This document shows positions 27,101 through 36,940 of a stretch of DNA of 46,452 nucleotides, piece by piece. Position 1 is the stretch's first letter; each line of letters starts with the position of its first letter. Location: the NCBI GenBank assembly GCA_028280485.1, contig JANQLS010000027.1, forward strand, positions 1-46,452, given 5' to 3'. This DNA comes from Planctomycetota bacterium (GTDB taxonomy: Bacteria > Planctomycetota > UBA8108 > JACQVS01). The notes beneath the pieces were generated by a model. The model worked only from the letters and a program-made list of their open reading frames with translations. It was not told the origin of the DNA and ran no database searches. Both the position numbers and the translations under genes were made by a program.

Positions 27101-28852
27101 TTGGCTGAAGTGTCCGCGCCTGAAAATAAAAAATCCAAACATCCGGATTCCGGCGAATCTGCCGAGGGATCCAAAGAGAAATCCTTAAATTTCATTCAAA
27201 AGATTATCGAAGACGATAATGCCACTGGGAAACACGATGGACGAGTTCATACTCGCTTCCCCCCCGAACCCAATGGCTACTTGCACATCGGTCACGCCAA
27301 GTCGATTTGCCTCAACTTCGGCCTAGCCGCAAAGTATGACGGGAAGTGCAATCTTCGATTCGATGATACGAACCCCACCAAAGAAGATGTCGAATACGTG
27401 GAATCCATCCAAGAAGACATCCGTTGGTTGGGCTTCGATTGGGAAGAACGCCTCTTTCACGCCTCCGATTATTTCGACAAGCTCCACGAATACGCGGTGA
27501 CCTTGATCGAGAAGGGACTCGCGTATGTCGACAGCCAAACTCCCGAACAGATTCGTGAAACTCGAGGCTCGTTGACCGAGCCCGGAACGAACAGTCCCTT
27601 CAGAGATCGTTCGATCGAAGAGAACTTAGATCTTTTCACTAAAATGAAAGATGGCGAGTTCGAAGAAGGTTCTCAAGTTTTGCGAGCCAAAATCGACATG
27701 ACTTCTCCGAACATGAATATGCGCGATCCGATCATCTACCGCATCCGGAAAGTGCCTCATGATCGAACGGGAGATAAATGGTGTATTTATCCCATGTACG
27801 ATTTCACGCATGGCTTGAGTGACTCCCTCGAAGGCATCACCCATTCGATCTGTACCTTAGAATTTGAAAACCATCGTCCTCTTTACGACTGGTTTTTAGA
27901 AGCCTTGGATGTTTTCCATCCCCAACAAATTGAATTCGCTCGCTTAAACCTCAACTACACTGTGATGAGTAAGCGTAAACTCCTCGATCTCGTTGATAAA
28001 GGTTTAGTCGATGGCTGGGATGATCCCCGAATGCCCACGATCTCCGGACTTCGTCGACGAGGCTATACTCCAGAATCTATTCGTGACTTCTGTGAAGAGA
28101 TTGGAGTCGCTAAGTACAACAGTAAGGTCGACGCGACGAAATTAGAAAACGCCGTTCGCGATCACCTCAACAAAGTAGCCCCGAGAAGGATGGCCGTTCT
28201 CGACCCCATAAAAGTAGTTATAGAAAATTACCCTGAAGGGGAAACCGAGCTCCTAGAAGCCGTGAACAACCCGGAAGATCCCGATGCCGGAACTCGAGAG
28301 ATCCCCTTCTCGCGAGAACTCTACATCGAGCGCGAAGACTTCATGGAAGATCCCCCCAAGAAATTCTTCCGCCTCGGCCCCGGGAGGGAAGTGAGACTGC
28401 GTTACGCTTACTACATCACTTGCCAAGATTTTATCAAAGATCCAGAGACGGGTGAGGTCGTTGAACTCCGCTGTACTTACGACCCTGAAACTAAGGGAGG
28501 AAAATCTTCCGACGGTCGTAAAGTAAGAGGAACGATTCACTGGGTCTCGGCGGCTCACTCGAAGAATGTACCCGTACGGAATTACGATCGTCTGTTCATC
28601 AAAGAGAACCCTCTCAAGCTGAAAAAGACCCAAGAAGACTTCACCGAGAATCTCAATCCCGATTCGCTGACCGTCTTAGAAAACGTTCGAGTCGAACCCA
28701 GCTTATTTGAAGCTGAATCCGGTGAACGTTTCCAATTTGAACGACATGGTTACTACTGTAGTGACATCAAAGACTCCAAACCAGACTCCCCCGTCTTCAA
28801 TCGCATCGTGAATCTGAAAGACACCTGGTCTAAAGTTCAAAAGAAAAAATAG
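27101..28852 (+). CDS. glnS: Glutaminyl-tRNA synthetase
   Basis: A class I aminoacyl-tRNA synthetase that charges tRNA-Gln directly. Motifs: [16 protein letters not shown] near residue 50 with the HIGH signature, [20 protein letters not shown] connective region, VMSKRKL near 290 as the KMSKS loop, and a typical two-barrel anticodon domain to residue 583. Compared with E. coli (554 residues) there is an extra charged N-terminal tail of ~28 residues before [11 protein letters not shown]. The longest frame starts at TTG 27101, but GAGG ends only 1 bp before it; the in-frame GTG at 27110 has better spacing (10 bp), so the start may be there. First gene of a run to 36803; the next start is 20 bp after its stop. 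Confidence 0.96.
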   Translation: MAEVSAPENKKSKHPDSGESAEGSKEKSLNFIQKIIEDDNATGKHDGRVHTRFPPEPNGYLHIGHAKSICLNFGLAAKYDGKCNLRFDDTNPTKEDVEYVESIQEDIRWLGFDWEERLFHASDYFDKLHEYAVTLIEKGLAYVDSQTPEQIRETRGSLTEPGTNSPFRDRSIEENLDLFTKMKDGEFEEGSQVLRAKIDMTSPNMNMRDPIIYRIRKVPHDRTGDKWCIYPMYDFTHGLSDSLEGITHSICTLEFENHRPLYDWFLEALDVFHPQQIEFARLNLNYTVMSKRKLLDLVDKGLVDGWDDPRMPTISGLRRRGYTPESIRDFCEEIGVAKYNSKVDATKLENAVRDHLNKVAPRRMAVLDPIKVVIENYPEGETELLEAVNNPEDPDAGTREIPFSRELYIEREDFMEDPPKKFFRLGPGREVRLRYAYYITCQDFIKDPETGEVVELRCTYDPETKGGKSSDGRKVRGTIHWVSAAHSKNVPVRNYDRLFIKENPLKLKKTQEDFTENLNPDSLTVLENVRVEPSLFEAESGERFQFERHGYYCSDIKDSKPDSPVFNRIVNLKDTWSKVQKKK

Positions 28853-28872
28853 ATTTAGAAGGACCTCAACCC

Positions 28873-29904
28873 ATGAAAGAGTATCGTGTCGGCATCGTCG
28901 GTTACGGCTGGGCAGCGACGGCCCACATCGAAGCCATCAACAATGTCAGTGGAGCTCAAGTCACTGCCGTTTGTTCAGCTAGGGAACTCGATGCTAATGA
29001 ACTTTCCGCTGAGCACGGTACTTCCATTCAAACGTACACTGATCTCGATTCGATGCTCGCATCTCCAGATATCGATGCTATTTCAATCACCAGCCATCCC
29101 TGGCTTCATCGAGAACAAGCCATCAAGGCTGCTCAATCGGGCAAGCACATCATCTTAGAAAAACCGATGGCGCTGAGTTTACAAGAATGCGAAGAGGTGG
29201 CTGAGGCCGTCGATAAAGCGGGGGTGGGCTTTTGTATCTGCTTTGAATGTCGATACTCAAGTCAATTCATCGCGACACGATCGATCGTAGAACAAGGCCT
29301 TCTAGGAGATCTTCACTACGGTGAAATCGATTACTATCACGGGATCGGTCCTTGGTACGGACAGTTTTCTTGGAACACGAAAAAAGATGGTGGAGGAAGC
29401 TCCCTTCTCTCTGCGGGCTGCCACGCCATCGACGCTCTCCTTATGTTCTTAGGAAGTGATGTAGAAAGTGTTCATTGTTTATCGACAAAATCTAAAAGTG
29501 AAATCTTCACGCCCTACGAATACGACACCACCAGCGTTACCCTTTTAAAGTTTAAAAGCGGTAAAGTCGGCAAGTGCGCTTCCTCCATCGATTGTCTCCA
29601 ACCTTACTATTTCCATACTCACTTGATTGGAAGCAAGGGAAGTATTCTCGATAACAAGGCTCACTTTCACGGAATTGAGGGGATGAATAAAGCCAATTGG
29701 AGCGAACTCTCCTTCGGCTTGGTCGACTCAGGCGATGTGGCCGATCACCCCTACCAAGCCCAATTCCAAGTCTTTTTCGATTCCTTAAGTTCCGGGCAGG
29801 CGATGCCTTTAACGGGGCTCGCTGAAGCACTCACCACTCACAAAGTGATTTTCAAAGCTGAAGAATCTGCCCGAACCGGGCAAGCGGTGGAGTTAGACGG
29901 ATGA
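28873..29904 (+). CDS. Gfo/Idh/MocA family oxidoreductase (second copy)
   Basis: A 343-residue NAD(P)-dependent dehydrogenase. The Rossmann motif GIVGYGWAATAH is at residues 7-18, with Trp/Ala in place of the usual second-Gly neighbourhood, ILEKPMALS carries the conserved Lys near 98, and SAGCHAIDALLMFLG near 180 gives the catalytic His/Asp block. A GGGSSLLSAG segment precedes it, as is usual in the sugar-oxidising branch. The ATG follows an AAGGA site. The stop overlaps the PIG-L start by 4 bp (ATGA), so the two are translationally coupled. Inferred role: oxidising or reducing a sugar or amino sugar that the next two gene products also handle. Confidence 0.93.
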   Translation: MKEYRVGIVGYGWAATAHIEAINNVSGAQVTAVCSARELDANELSAEHGTSIQTYTDLDSMLASPDIDAISITSHPWLHREQAIKAAQSGKHIILEKPMALSLQECEEVAEAVDKAGVGFCICFECRYSSQFIATRSIVEQGLLGDLHYGEIDYYHGIGPWYGQFSWNTKKDGGGSSLLSAGCHAIDALLMFLGSDVESVHCLSTKSKSEIFTPYEYDTTSVTLLKFKSGKVGKCASSIDCLQPYYFHTHLIGSKGSILDNKAHFHGIEGMNKANWSELSFGLVDSGDVADHPYQAQFQVFFDSLSSGQAMPLTGLAEALTTHKVIFKAEESARTGQAVELDG

Positions 29905-30710
29905 GTTCGCCCGTCGCTTTTGCTGTTGCCGCCCATCCCGATGACATCGAGTTTCTGATGGCCGGTACTCTTTTACTTTTAAAAGAAGCGGGCTACGAAA
30001 CTCACTATATGACGATATCGAGCGGCTCTTGCGGAAGTTTAAGTTACCCCGCGGATGAGATACGCAAGATTCGAAAAAAAGAATCTGAAGAAGCTGCGAA
30101 GATTTTGGGAGCCCACTATCACCCTTCCATCGGTGATGACCTCGAAATCTTTTACGATATCCAAACTCTTCGTCAACTCTCTGCGACTATGAGGGAAGTC
30201 GAACCTAATATCTTGTTGGTACCTTCTCCTCAAGATTATATGGAAGACCATACCAACTCCTGCCGTTTGGCGGTAACCGCAGCCTTCACTCGGGGCATGC
30301 CCAATTTCGAAACGGTGCCTCCCCGAACACCGCTTACCGATTCTCAAGTGACGGTCTATCACGCATTACCTCACGGTTTACGCGATTCCTTAAGACGTCG
30401 AATCTTTCCAGGAGTGTTCATCGACACTTCCACCGTTCACGATACGAAGATCAAAGCATTAGCTGCTCATCAATCCCAACAGGAGTGGCTGGATAAAAGC
30501 CAAAATATGAATGCCTACTTAAAAACCAGTGAAGAATTCTCTCGCGAGATCGCTAAAATGTCGGGAGCTTTCGAACACGCTGAAGGTTGGCGACGACATA
30601 TTCATTACGGATTTTGCGAAGAAGACTCAGACCCCCTTCGTGAAGCGTTAAAAGACAAGTGGAAGCTCAACGAACAATACGAAGCTGAATTAGAGGGAAA
30701 TCATGGTTAG
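29901..30710 (+). CDS. PIG-L (LmbE-like) family deacetylase
   Basis: A 269-residue zinc-dependent deacetylase of the PIG-L/LmbE family, which removes acetyl groups from N-acetylglucosaminyl compounds. The defining AHPDD motif lies at residues 12-16 (AAHPDDIEF), and a later DYMEDHTN near 113-120 supplies the third metal ligand His. ISSGSCGS and [14 protein letters not shown] are typical family blocks. No signal peptide, so a cytoplasmic substrate is expected. It overlaps its upstream neighbour by 4 bp and the NagB-like gene by 8 bp. Deacetylase plus NagB-like deaminase is a logical pair for amino-sugar catabolism. Confidence 0.92.
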   Translation: MSSPVAFAVAAHPDDIEFLMAGTLLLLKEAGYETHYMTISSGSCGSLSYPADEIRKIRKKESEEAAKILGAHYHPSIGDDLEIFYDIQTLRQLSATMREVEPNILLVPSPQDYMEDHTNSCRLAVTAAFTRGMPNFETVPPRTPLTDSQVTVYHALPHGLRDSLRRRIFPGVFIDTSTVHDTKIKALAAHQSQQEWLDKSQNMNAYLKTSEEFSREIAKMSGAFEHAEGWRRHIHYGFCEEDSDPLREALKDKWKLNEQYEAELEGNHG

Positions 30711-31632
30711 GAAACTGAGCGCCATCGCTCCTCAATGGTGGGATTACACCACCCTGAACGATGACTTAATCGAAGATGTAGCCAAGCTCACTCTTAAAGA
30801 CCTCGAAGAACTTTCACGGCCGGGTTTTGAAGTAGTGATGTACGACACCTTAGAAGAGTTTTACCTAGCCGAAGCTTTGGAATACGTTGAATCTTGGCGA
30901 GATTCAACCGAGGATAATCCTACAGGGATCTGCGGTCCCATCGGACCCACCGAGCAACTCCCCCTCGTAGCCCGCTTGATCAACGAACTCAATCTCGATG
31001 TTCGATCAGCTCACTTTTGGGGTATGGATGAATGGTATTTAGATGGGAAAGAAGTGGATCCGACTCACCCCCTTTCCTTTGAGAGAGCCGATCGGGAACT
31101 TTGTTTCGATCGCATCCAAAAGAATCTCGTGATGCCCGATACGAATCTCCATTTCCCCAAAGCCGATACCCAACCCTACAAGGACTCTTGGAGCGGAGTT
31201 CAGTGTAAAGTGATGCAAGGCGGGCAGGGAGATGTGAAACACTGGGCTTTCAATGATCCTCTCGCGCGAGAGGGAGCTCACCAGGACGCTCCCCCGAGCC
31301 CTGAAGAGTATTTAAAACTCGACACCCGAATTGTCGACCTTCATCCCCTCACAATCGCTCAAAACGCCCGTACCTCAGGCGGGGGAAATATTTCTTTAGT
31401 TCCCACTCAGGCGATCACCGTCGGTCCCGTAGAAACCTGGAAAGCCGAGCGCGTCTCGATTTGGCATGCCGGTACTCATGACAACCCCTTCGGGCAGCGA
31501 TTGACGGCCTTTATGATCTCGAAAAAGATTATCGACAGCTCCGTCCCCATGTCTTTACTGGGTCTTCACCCCAATGTGCGCTTCAATTATTTCAGAAAGG
31601 GAGTTGGGAGCTGCAACGTGGAGATGCATTGA
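30703..31632 (+). CDS. NagB-like glucosamine-6-phosphate deaminase/isomerase family protein
   Basis: A 309-residue member of the NagB/RpiA/SOL fold. [12 protein letters not shown] at 104-115 corresponds to the FNMDEY motif, with Asp109 in the place of the general base. HWAFNDP at 180-186 matches the HIAFNEP block of NagB, with the active-site His kept (His180) but Glu replaced by Asp. The Asp two residues before the His in NagB is shifted by one residue here (DVKH instead of DGH), and the phosphate-loop region reads [11 protein letters not shown] instead of the usual PTGGTP form. Deamination of glucosamine-6-phosphate is therefore not certain; a related ring-opening or isomerising reaction is possible. 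It overlaps the PIG-L gene and is followed 8 bp later by the kinase. Confidence 0.85.
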   Translation: MVRKLSAIAPQWWDYTTLNDDLIEDVAKLTLKDLEELSRPGFEVVMYDTLEEFYLAEALEYVESWRDSTEDNPTGICGPIGPTEQLPLVARLINELNLDVRSAHFWGMDEWYLDGKEVDPTHPLSFERADRELCFDRIQKNLVMPDTNLHFPKADTQPYKDSWSGVQCKVMQGGQGDVKHWAFNDPLAREGAHQDAPPSPEEYLKLDTRIVDLHPLTIAQNARTSGGGNISLVPTQAITVGPVETWKAERVSIWHAGTHDNPFGQRLTAFMISKKIIDSSVPMSLLGLHPNVRFNYFRKGVGSCNVEMH

Positions 31633-31640
31633 TGTAAAAT

Positions 31641-34600
31641 GTGAGTATGTCACATTCAAATTCTGATGATCTTCAACTCGCCTTAGAGGTCTATACCTCC
31701 AGTCTGAGAGCCCAGCCCCAAGGGATTCAACTCGATGCTTTAATTCAAGAGCATCCCCAGCTGGAAGCCGAACTCAGAAAGCTCGATGACTTTATTCATC
31801 TCACCAAGAGCTTTCTCACCTCACGCTCCTTTCATGATTCCATAAAAGCCAAATTAGGGCCGGAAGTCAGCGAGCTTACGGTTTCATTGGCTCCCGACAG
31901 TGACGATGCTGACGACATCGCCTCCCTAGAGACCGTCGCGCCATCTGAAACTTCAGAGGCGACTCAAGATCTCTCGAAACCGGCCAGCCAAGCAGATCCT
32001 GACTCAACGCTTCCCAAAACTCAGTACCAAATCCACGCCGAATTAGGGCGCGGTGGGATGGGGGTGGTGTATAAGGTCTACGACGAGGACCTCAGTAGAA
32101 CTTTAGCGATGAAAGTTCTCTTGGGCCCGAATTCAGGTTCTGAATCTTCATCTTCAAAGAGCACTAACTCCATTCAACTCGCTCGTTTTTTAGAAGAAGC
32201 CCAAGTCACCGCTCAACTCGATCACCCCGGCATCGTGCCCGTTCACGAATTAGGCTTCGATGCCGAAGGCCAAGTCTTCTTCACGATGAAGCTCGTTCGA
32301 GGGAGAGAGCTGGGAGAAATCTTCAAGCTCGTTCACCAAAATAAAGAAAATTGGAGTCTACCCCGAGCCGTCAATTTAATTGTTCAGGTCGCTCAAGCTC
32401 TCGGTTACGCCCACAGCAAGGGAGTCATTCACCGCGACCTCAAACCCGCCAACATCATGGTGGGAAGATTTGGTGAAGTCTTCATCATGGATTGGGGTTT
32501 AGCGAAGATCGTCGGGCGAAAAGACCTCCACGAGCGTGATCCGCAAAATCCTGAGCTCAGCTTAAGTACGGTTCATTCCGACCGACATGTCGCCGGAAGC
32601 AAACTCAATCAACAAGATTTAGTGACCCTTGAAGGATCCATTTTCGGCACACCAGCTTTTATGGCACCGGAACAAGCGAAGGGGCTTGTACACGAGGTCG
32701 ATCAGGCATCGGACCTCTACTCATTGGGAGCCATCCTCTACCAGCTTCTCGCCGGGCACCCGCCTTACGTAGAAGAGGGCGCTCAACTTTCAGCTCACAC
32801 GATTCTCGCTCAGGTCACCCAAGGTGAACCGAGGCCCATTGAAAAGGTCAATCCACAAGCTCCCCCCGCTCTCATCGCCATTTGCAAAAAGGCGATGCAA
32901 CGAGATAAAGCTCAGCGCTATTCAAGCAGCTTAGAGTTCGCAGAGGATCTTCAAGCTTATTTAGACGGCCGCGTGGTCCACGCTTATGAAAGTGGAGCCA
33001 TCGCCGAGTTTAAATCTTGGGTTAAAAGAAACAAGAGCACGGCTTTTGCGACGGCTACCGCTGCGATGATCATCGCCATCGGTGTAGTAGCCGGCTTTTT
33101 TCTACAACTGGAAGCCAATCGGAAAATCAGCCTCGAAAAAGACCACGCCCGGAAGGAAGTCTATTTTTCGAATATTGCCTTGGCCGCTAAGAGCCTCGAA
33201 GAATCTGAAGTTTCCAAAGCTTTCGATCTTCTAAAAACGAGTCCTGTTGAACACCGAGGTTGGGAATGGGGGCAGCTGGTATTCGAATGTCGGCAGTACT
33301 TTCAGGATATCCCGATTACTAGAACTGTAGTTGATGCATCTATCAATAATAAGAATACTCGCGCTGTCCTGGTCTTTAAAAACGGACCTATGTGGATTTG
33401 GGATTTAGTGAATGAGAAGAGAATTGCGGATTACGGGACATTTAGAAATCAGGTAATCGCCCACGGGATCAACGATCTCTCAAACGAACTCGTGTTCTTA
33501 CAAGTCAACACGAATAGGAAGACCACCCTAAGCATTGTCGACCTTGAAACGGGTGAGAAAAAAGAACGAACCCTTGAGTCACCCAAAGGACTTCCTGGAA
33601 ATGTTGTGATCAATCCAGTCAAAGAAGAGTTTGGCTGTATCGTTGGCGCCAAGAAATTTACTGTATGGGATCTAAAAACCGATAAGATCAAACATGAACT
33701 TCAAGGCCATATTAACATGATATCGGCTGAGTTCACTCTCGATGGGAAGAGGATCATCACTCGTGGAAATTTAGTTTGTCGGGTGTGGAATGCAGAGACG
33801 GGAGAACACCTTTACGCCGCCAATATTCCCATTTCAAAGTACAAACCCAACTTGCTCTCTCCTGATGGGAGCGTTTATAGCCTGATTGAAGAGGATGGGC
33901 AGGTCGGCATTTACGACGCCAAAACGGCTGAACTTCGCTATAAAGTTAAAGGACAACCGGGAAAGATTGTCTCGGTCATTTACCGCCCAGATAGTAAAGC
34001 CCTGGCGACCATCAACTCAGAAGGATCATTGCGGGGCTATCACATCGAATCGGGTGAAGAGTGGATGTCCTTCGATCAAATATTTAAAAGCGTCTCAGCG
34101 AGCCGAGATTACTCGATTGTTGTTGGAACTTTTAACGACCGAGTCGCTCAAGTATTCGATGGGAATACCGGTGAAATCATTCAAAAACTACGAGGACATG
34201 ATTCCAATGTTCTCAAAGTGGTCATGAGTCCGAACGGGGGAATGGCCCTTACCGTCGATGACACAAACAAGTGTAAAGCCTGGATTATTCGAAAAAATCC
34301 GCATGCATTGGATGGTTTTGGTGGCGTTTTATCGATGAGCTTAAGCCCTAACCGAGACCGCCTGGCTACGGGTCACTGGGACAATAGCGTGCGAGTCTGG
34401 GATATCAAAACACGACAAGTCATCTATAAATACAATCGATTCTTTCAAAAAGTTAACACCATCACCTTCAGCCCGGATGGGCAATGGATTGCAGCTGCGG
34501 GTGGCGATCAAGTTGTGGAGGTATTTAGTGCTAGCGATGGCAAACCATGGAGAAGCCTAAAAGGAGCTAAAAGACTGATCACTTCTTTAGCTTTTTCAAA

Positions 34601-36803
34601 GGATGGGAACTTGCTCTACAGTGGAGATCTTCATGGAGACGTGAAAGTTTGGGATTGGAAAAACGGTTCATTGATTGAGACATTAAATGAAAACCTAAAC
34701 GGTATCTCAGATATTGAAATTCACCCCAATGGCCAAAAGATGGCTCTGAGTGATGTCAACGGTAATGTCGAAGTTAAAAACTTAATCGATGGTTCCAACA
34801 TTCTCACTCTGGACGGCTCACGATCTAAAACCCTCGACCTCAAATTTCACCCCAGCGAAGATCTGATTGCTATTGCAAGAAGTAAAGAAGTCCACCTCAT
34901 CGAACTATCAACCGGAAATGTATTACAAAAACTAAAAACTCGCAGCATGGTTCAAGGTTTGACTTTCTCTCCGAACGGTACTCGCATCGTTACTGCGAGT
35001 GGAGAACCCGATATCAATTTAGGTTACCCGACTGCCAGTGTCTGGGATGTCGTTTCCGGTAGAGAGTTATTAACCTTCAAAGAAGACCACGGAGCTTTCA
35101 ATTCCATCGCCTTCCTTCCCGATGGCAATTTACTCATCAGCAATTTGATCGGTGATCTAAAATTTGTTGAAGCGCTTCCCTATAAAGACAGCTTGGTAGA
35201 AGCCCAAACTCAAGAACAAACCGAATACTGGGCGAATGACGTCAGCAAAGAGTACTGGAAAACTTTAGCCGTTAGCAAAAAGGAACCAGGATTAAGCAAG
35301 CCTCCCAAGACAATCGCTTTCACTCGTGATCTTTGGCCAGAACGTCTTCCAACCACCCCTGATGATTGCATCGATTTAAGCCCCTACTATAACGGCATTC
35401 TCAGTCGTCAATGGCACGCCCAGCAAAACGCCTACTCTGATGGAAATGATCTTTCAACTCTACCTATTGGATATAGAGTTCTTCAATCTACACCATTCGA
35501 TATTCGAGGGGTCTTACAGGTCTCCAATCAGATGGAAATATGGCAGAAAGTCTTTCCTGAAACCATCAAAGGCATCGCAATCCATTCAAAGGTGATTCGA
35601 TTGCACCTGTTGCTGGGAATGGCGTTTGCCAGCGATAATGGGGAAAATACCAGCCAATTGATATTCAATTACAATGATGGTACGACAGCCCAGGTGAATT
35701 TAATTGCGGGAGTTCATGCTAAAGATTGGCACAAAACCAGCGTGCAATCTAAACCCGTCATCAAGGGCATGGTAGCGTGGGAAGGCAGCAATAGATTTAC
35801 AAAGAGATACGTGAATCGATCATTAAACATTTTCAGAACATTCATTGAAAATCCAAATCCTGAAAAGGTAGTCAAAAGTATCGATTTTAAAGGAGGCCAT
35901 TTAAGCGTAGCTCCCTTCATTATCGCCATGACAAAAGACAATGAAGAAGACGCAAATGATTTTCATTTAAATGCGCTGAACAACCTTATTTCGCGTTATC
36001 TGACGAGCCCCTCATTAGACCTTAAGAGAGATCTATCGAGCAGCCTCGAAGCAAGAGGTCTCTATAACGAGCTTAATAGAAACACAGACTTAGCTGAGGC
36101 TTATTATCATGTGGCATTTATTGTGAACAGTGCCGATGATTCTGAAGATGGAAAAGCCCGCTCCAAACGTTTAAAGAATAAGATTTCCAAATCCCCTACT
36201 TACGCCCCAGAAGAGATTTCAATTATTAGCAAGGAAGGTGATTGGAAGTATTATTACGAGCATAATCCTCCATCTTCCGATTGGCTGAAATCCAATTTTG
36301 ATGACAACAGTTGGAAAGAGGGTAAAGCCATGTTGGGTTTCGGTGAAAAAAACCATGTCACCGAAATAGAATTTGGGGACGATCCAGAACAAAAACCCAT
36401 TACCGCCTATTTCAGAAAAAGCATTGACTGGACGCATGAAGGAAAACTTTGGATTGGTAAATTAAATCATTACATCGATGACGGACTTGTCTTCTATTTG
36501 AATGGAGAAGAACTCGTTAGATTCAATTTGCCTTTAGGGGAGATTCAATACTCAACATTAACATCCAATTCAGCTGAAGCTATTTGGAGAAATGATGAGC
36601 TCCTAATTCGCAACCCCCCTCAAGGTCGTATCGTCTTCGCTGCAGAAGTTCATCAGCGAATGGCAAAGAGCAGTGACTTAGCCTTCGATTTAGAGCTCAA
36701 AGTCATCAAAGTTCAATTAGACAAAGAAAAATATTCAAAGGTGTTTGAAATGAATCAGCTTTCGAATTTGGTGAAGCTGATTGAGGCTTTGGAAGGGAAC
36801 TAA
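31641..36803 (+). CDS. Ser/Thr protein kinase - WD40 propeller fusion with ligand-binding-like C-terminus
   Basis: A 1720-residue transmembrane receptor-like kinase. Residues 1-125 are a short helical region and acidic linker. The kinase domain (130-445) is complete: ELGRGGMGVVY at 134-144, Lys158, IHRDLKPANIM with catalytic Asp266, MDWGLAK (Asp284, DWG in place of DFG), GTPAFMAPEQA. One membrane span lies at 468-490, preceded by KRNK, so kinase inside and the rest outside. HRGWEWGQL near 535, as in other planctomycete kinases, opens a WD40 array to ~1190. The DDCIDLSPYYNG domain follows (~1235-1385), and the last ~165 residues are a beta-sandwich-like module shared with the protein at 42887. 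The start is GTG 31641 or ATG 31647; neither has a clear ribosome site. Eight bp after the NagB-like gene. Confidence 0.93.
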   Translation: MSMSHSNSDDLQLALEVYTSSLRAQPQGIQLDALIQEHPQLEAELRKLDDFIHLTKSFLTSRSFHDSIKAKLGPEVSELTVSLAPDSDDADDIASLETVAPSETSEATQDLSKPASQADPDSTLPKTQYQIHAELGRGGMGVVYKVYDEDLSRTLAMKVLLGPNSGSESSSSKSTNSIQLARFLEEAQVTAQLDHPGIVPVHELGFDAEGQVFFTMKLVRGRELGEIFKLVHQNKENWSLPRAVNLIVQVAQALGYAHSKGVIHRDLKPANIMVGRFGEVFIMDWGLAKIVGRKDLHERDPQNPELSLSTVHSDRHVAGSKLNQQDLVTLEGSIFGTPAFMAPEQAKGLVHEVDQASDLYSLGAILYQLLAGHPPYVEEGAQLSAHTILAQVTQGEPRPIEKVNPQAPPALIAICKKAMQRDKAQRYSSSLEFAEDLQAYLDGRVVHAYESGAIAEFKSWVKRNKSTAFATATAAMIIAIGVVAGFFLQLEANRKISLEKDHARKEVYFSNIALAAKSLEESEVSKAFDLLKTSPVEHRGWEWGQLVFECRQYFQDIPITRTVVDASINNKNTRAVLVFKNGPMWIWDLVNEKRIADYGTFRNQVIAHGINDLSNELVFLQVNTNRKTTLSIVDLETGEKKERTLESPKGLPGNVVINPVKEEFGCIVGAKKFTVWDLKTDKIKHELQGHINMISAEFTLDGKRIITRGNLVCRVWNAETGEHLYAANIPISKYKPNLLSPDGSVYSLIEEDGQVGIYDAKTAELRYKVKGQPGKIVSVIYRPDSKALATINSEGSLRGYHIESGEEWMSFDQIFKSVSASRDYSIVVGTFNDRVAQVFDGNTGEIIQKLRGHDSNVLKVVMSPNGGMALTVDDTNKCKAWIIRKNPHALDGFGGVLSMSLSPNRDRLATGHWDNSVRVWDIKTRQVIYKYNRFFQKVNTITFSPDGQWIAAAGGDQVVEVFSASDGKPWRSLKGAKRLITSLAFSKDGNLLYSGDLHGDVKVWDWKNGSLIETLNENLNGISDIEIHPNGQKMALSDVNGNVEVKNLIDGSNILTLDGSRSKTLDLKFHPSEDLIAIARSKEVHLIELSTGNVLQKLKTRSMVQGLTFSPNGTRIVTASGEPDINLGYPTASVWDVVSGRELLTFKEDHGAFNSIAFLPDGNLLISNLIGDLKFVEALPYKDSLVEAQTQEQTEYWANDVSKEYWKTLAVSKKEPGLSKPPKTIAFTRDLWPERLPTTPDDCIDLSPYYNGILSRQWHAQQNAYSDGNDLSTLPIGYRVLQSTPFDIRGVLQVSNQMEIWQKVFPETIKGIAIHSKVIRLHLLLGMAFASDNGENTSQLIFNYNDGTTAQVNLIAGVHAKDWHKTSVQSKPVIKGMVAWEGSNRFTKRYVNRSLNIFRTFIENPNPEKVVKSIDFKGGHLSVAPFIIAMTKDNEEDANDFHLNALNNLISRYLTSPSLDLKRDLSSSLEARGLYNELNRNTDLAEAYYHVAFIVNSADDSEDGKARSKRLKNKISKSPTYAPEEISIISKEGDWKYYYEHNPPSSDWLKSNFDDNSWKEGKAMLGFGEKNHVTEIEFGDDPEQKPITAYFRKSIDWTHEGKLWIGKLNHYIDDGLVFYLNGEELVRFNLPLGEIQYSTLTSNSAEAIWRNDELLIRNPPQGRIVFAAEVHQRMAKSSDLAFDLELKVIKVQLDKEKYSKVFEMNQLSNLVKLIEALEGN

Positions 36804-36831
36804 GGTTTTTTCAATTTAAAGAAATCCCTGT

Positions 36832-36933
36832 AGCGCCTGGCCTTGCCCTAGGCCGATTCCTGGAACGACGTGATAATTTAAAACTGTTCACCTATACCCG
36901 GGAAATGGGCGCCCACAAGGGACGCCCCTACAG
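36832..36933. repeat. Inverted repeat between convergent genes
   Basis: CTGTAGCGCC near the left end faces GGGACGCCCCTACAG at the right. The right part (36906-36933) is itself a compact hairpin: GGGCGCCC and GGGACGCCC around a 4-nt ACAA loop. Read on the minus strand it is CTGTAGGGGCGTCCCTTGTG, a repeat form I recognise from intergenic regions of several environmental phyla. It lies where the kinase gene (plus) and the TolB-like lipoprotein gene (minus) converge, so it may terminate both. Confidence 0.6.
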
Positions 36934-36940
36934 ACCATCA

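Noticed and set aside
28253..28633. 126-codon frame antisense to glnS
   Set aside because: It lies wholly inside glnS, has no family match, and arises from glnS codon usage.
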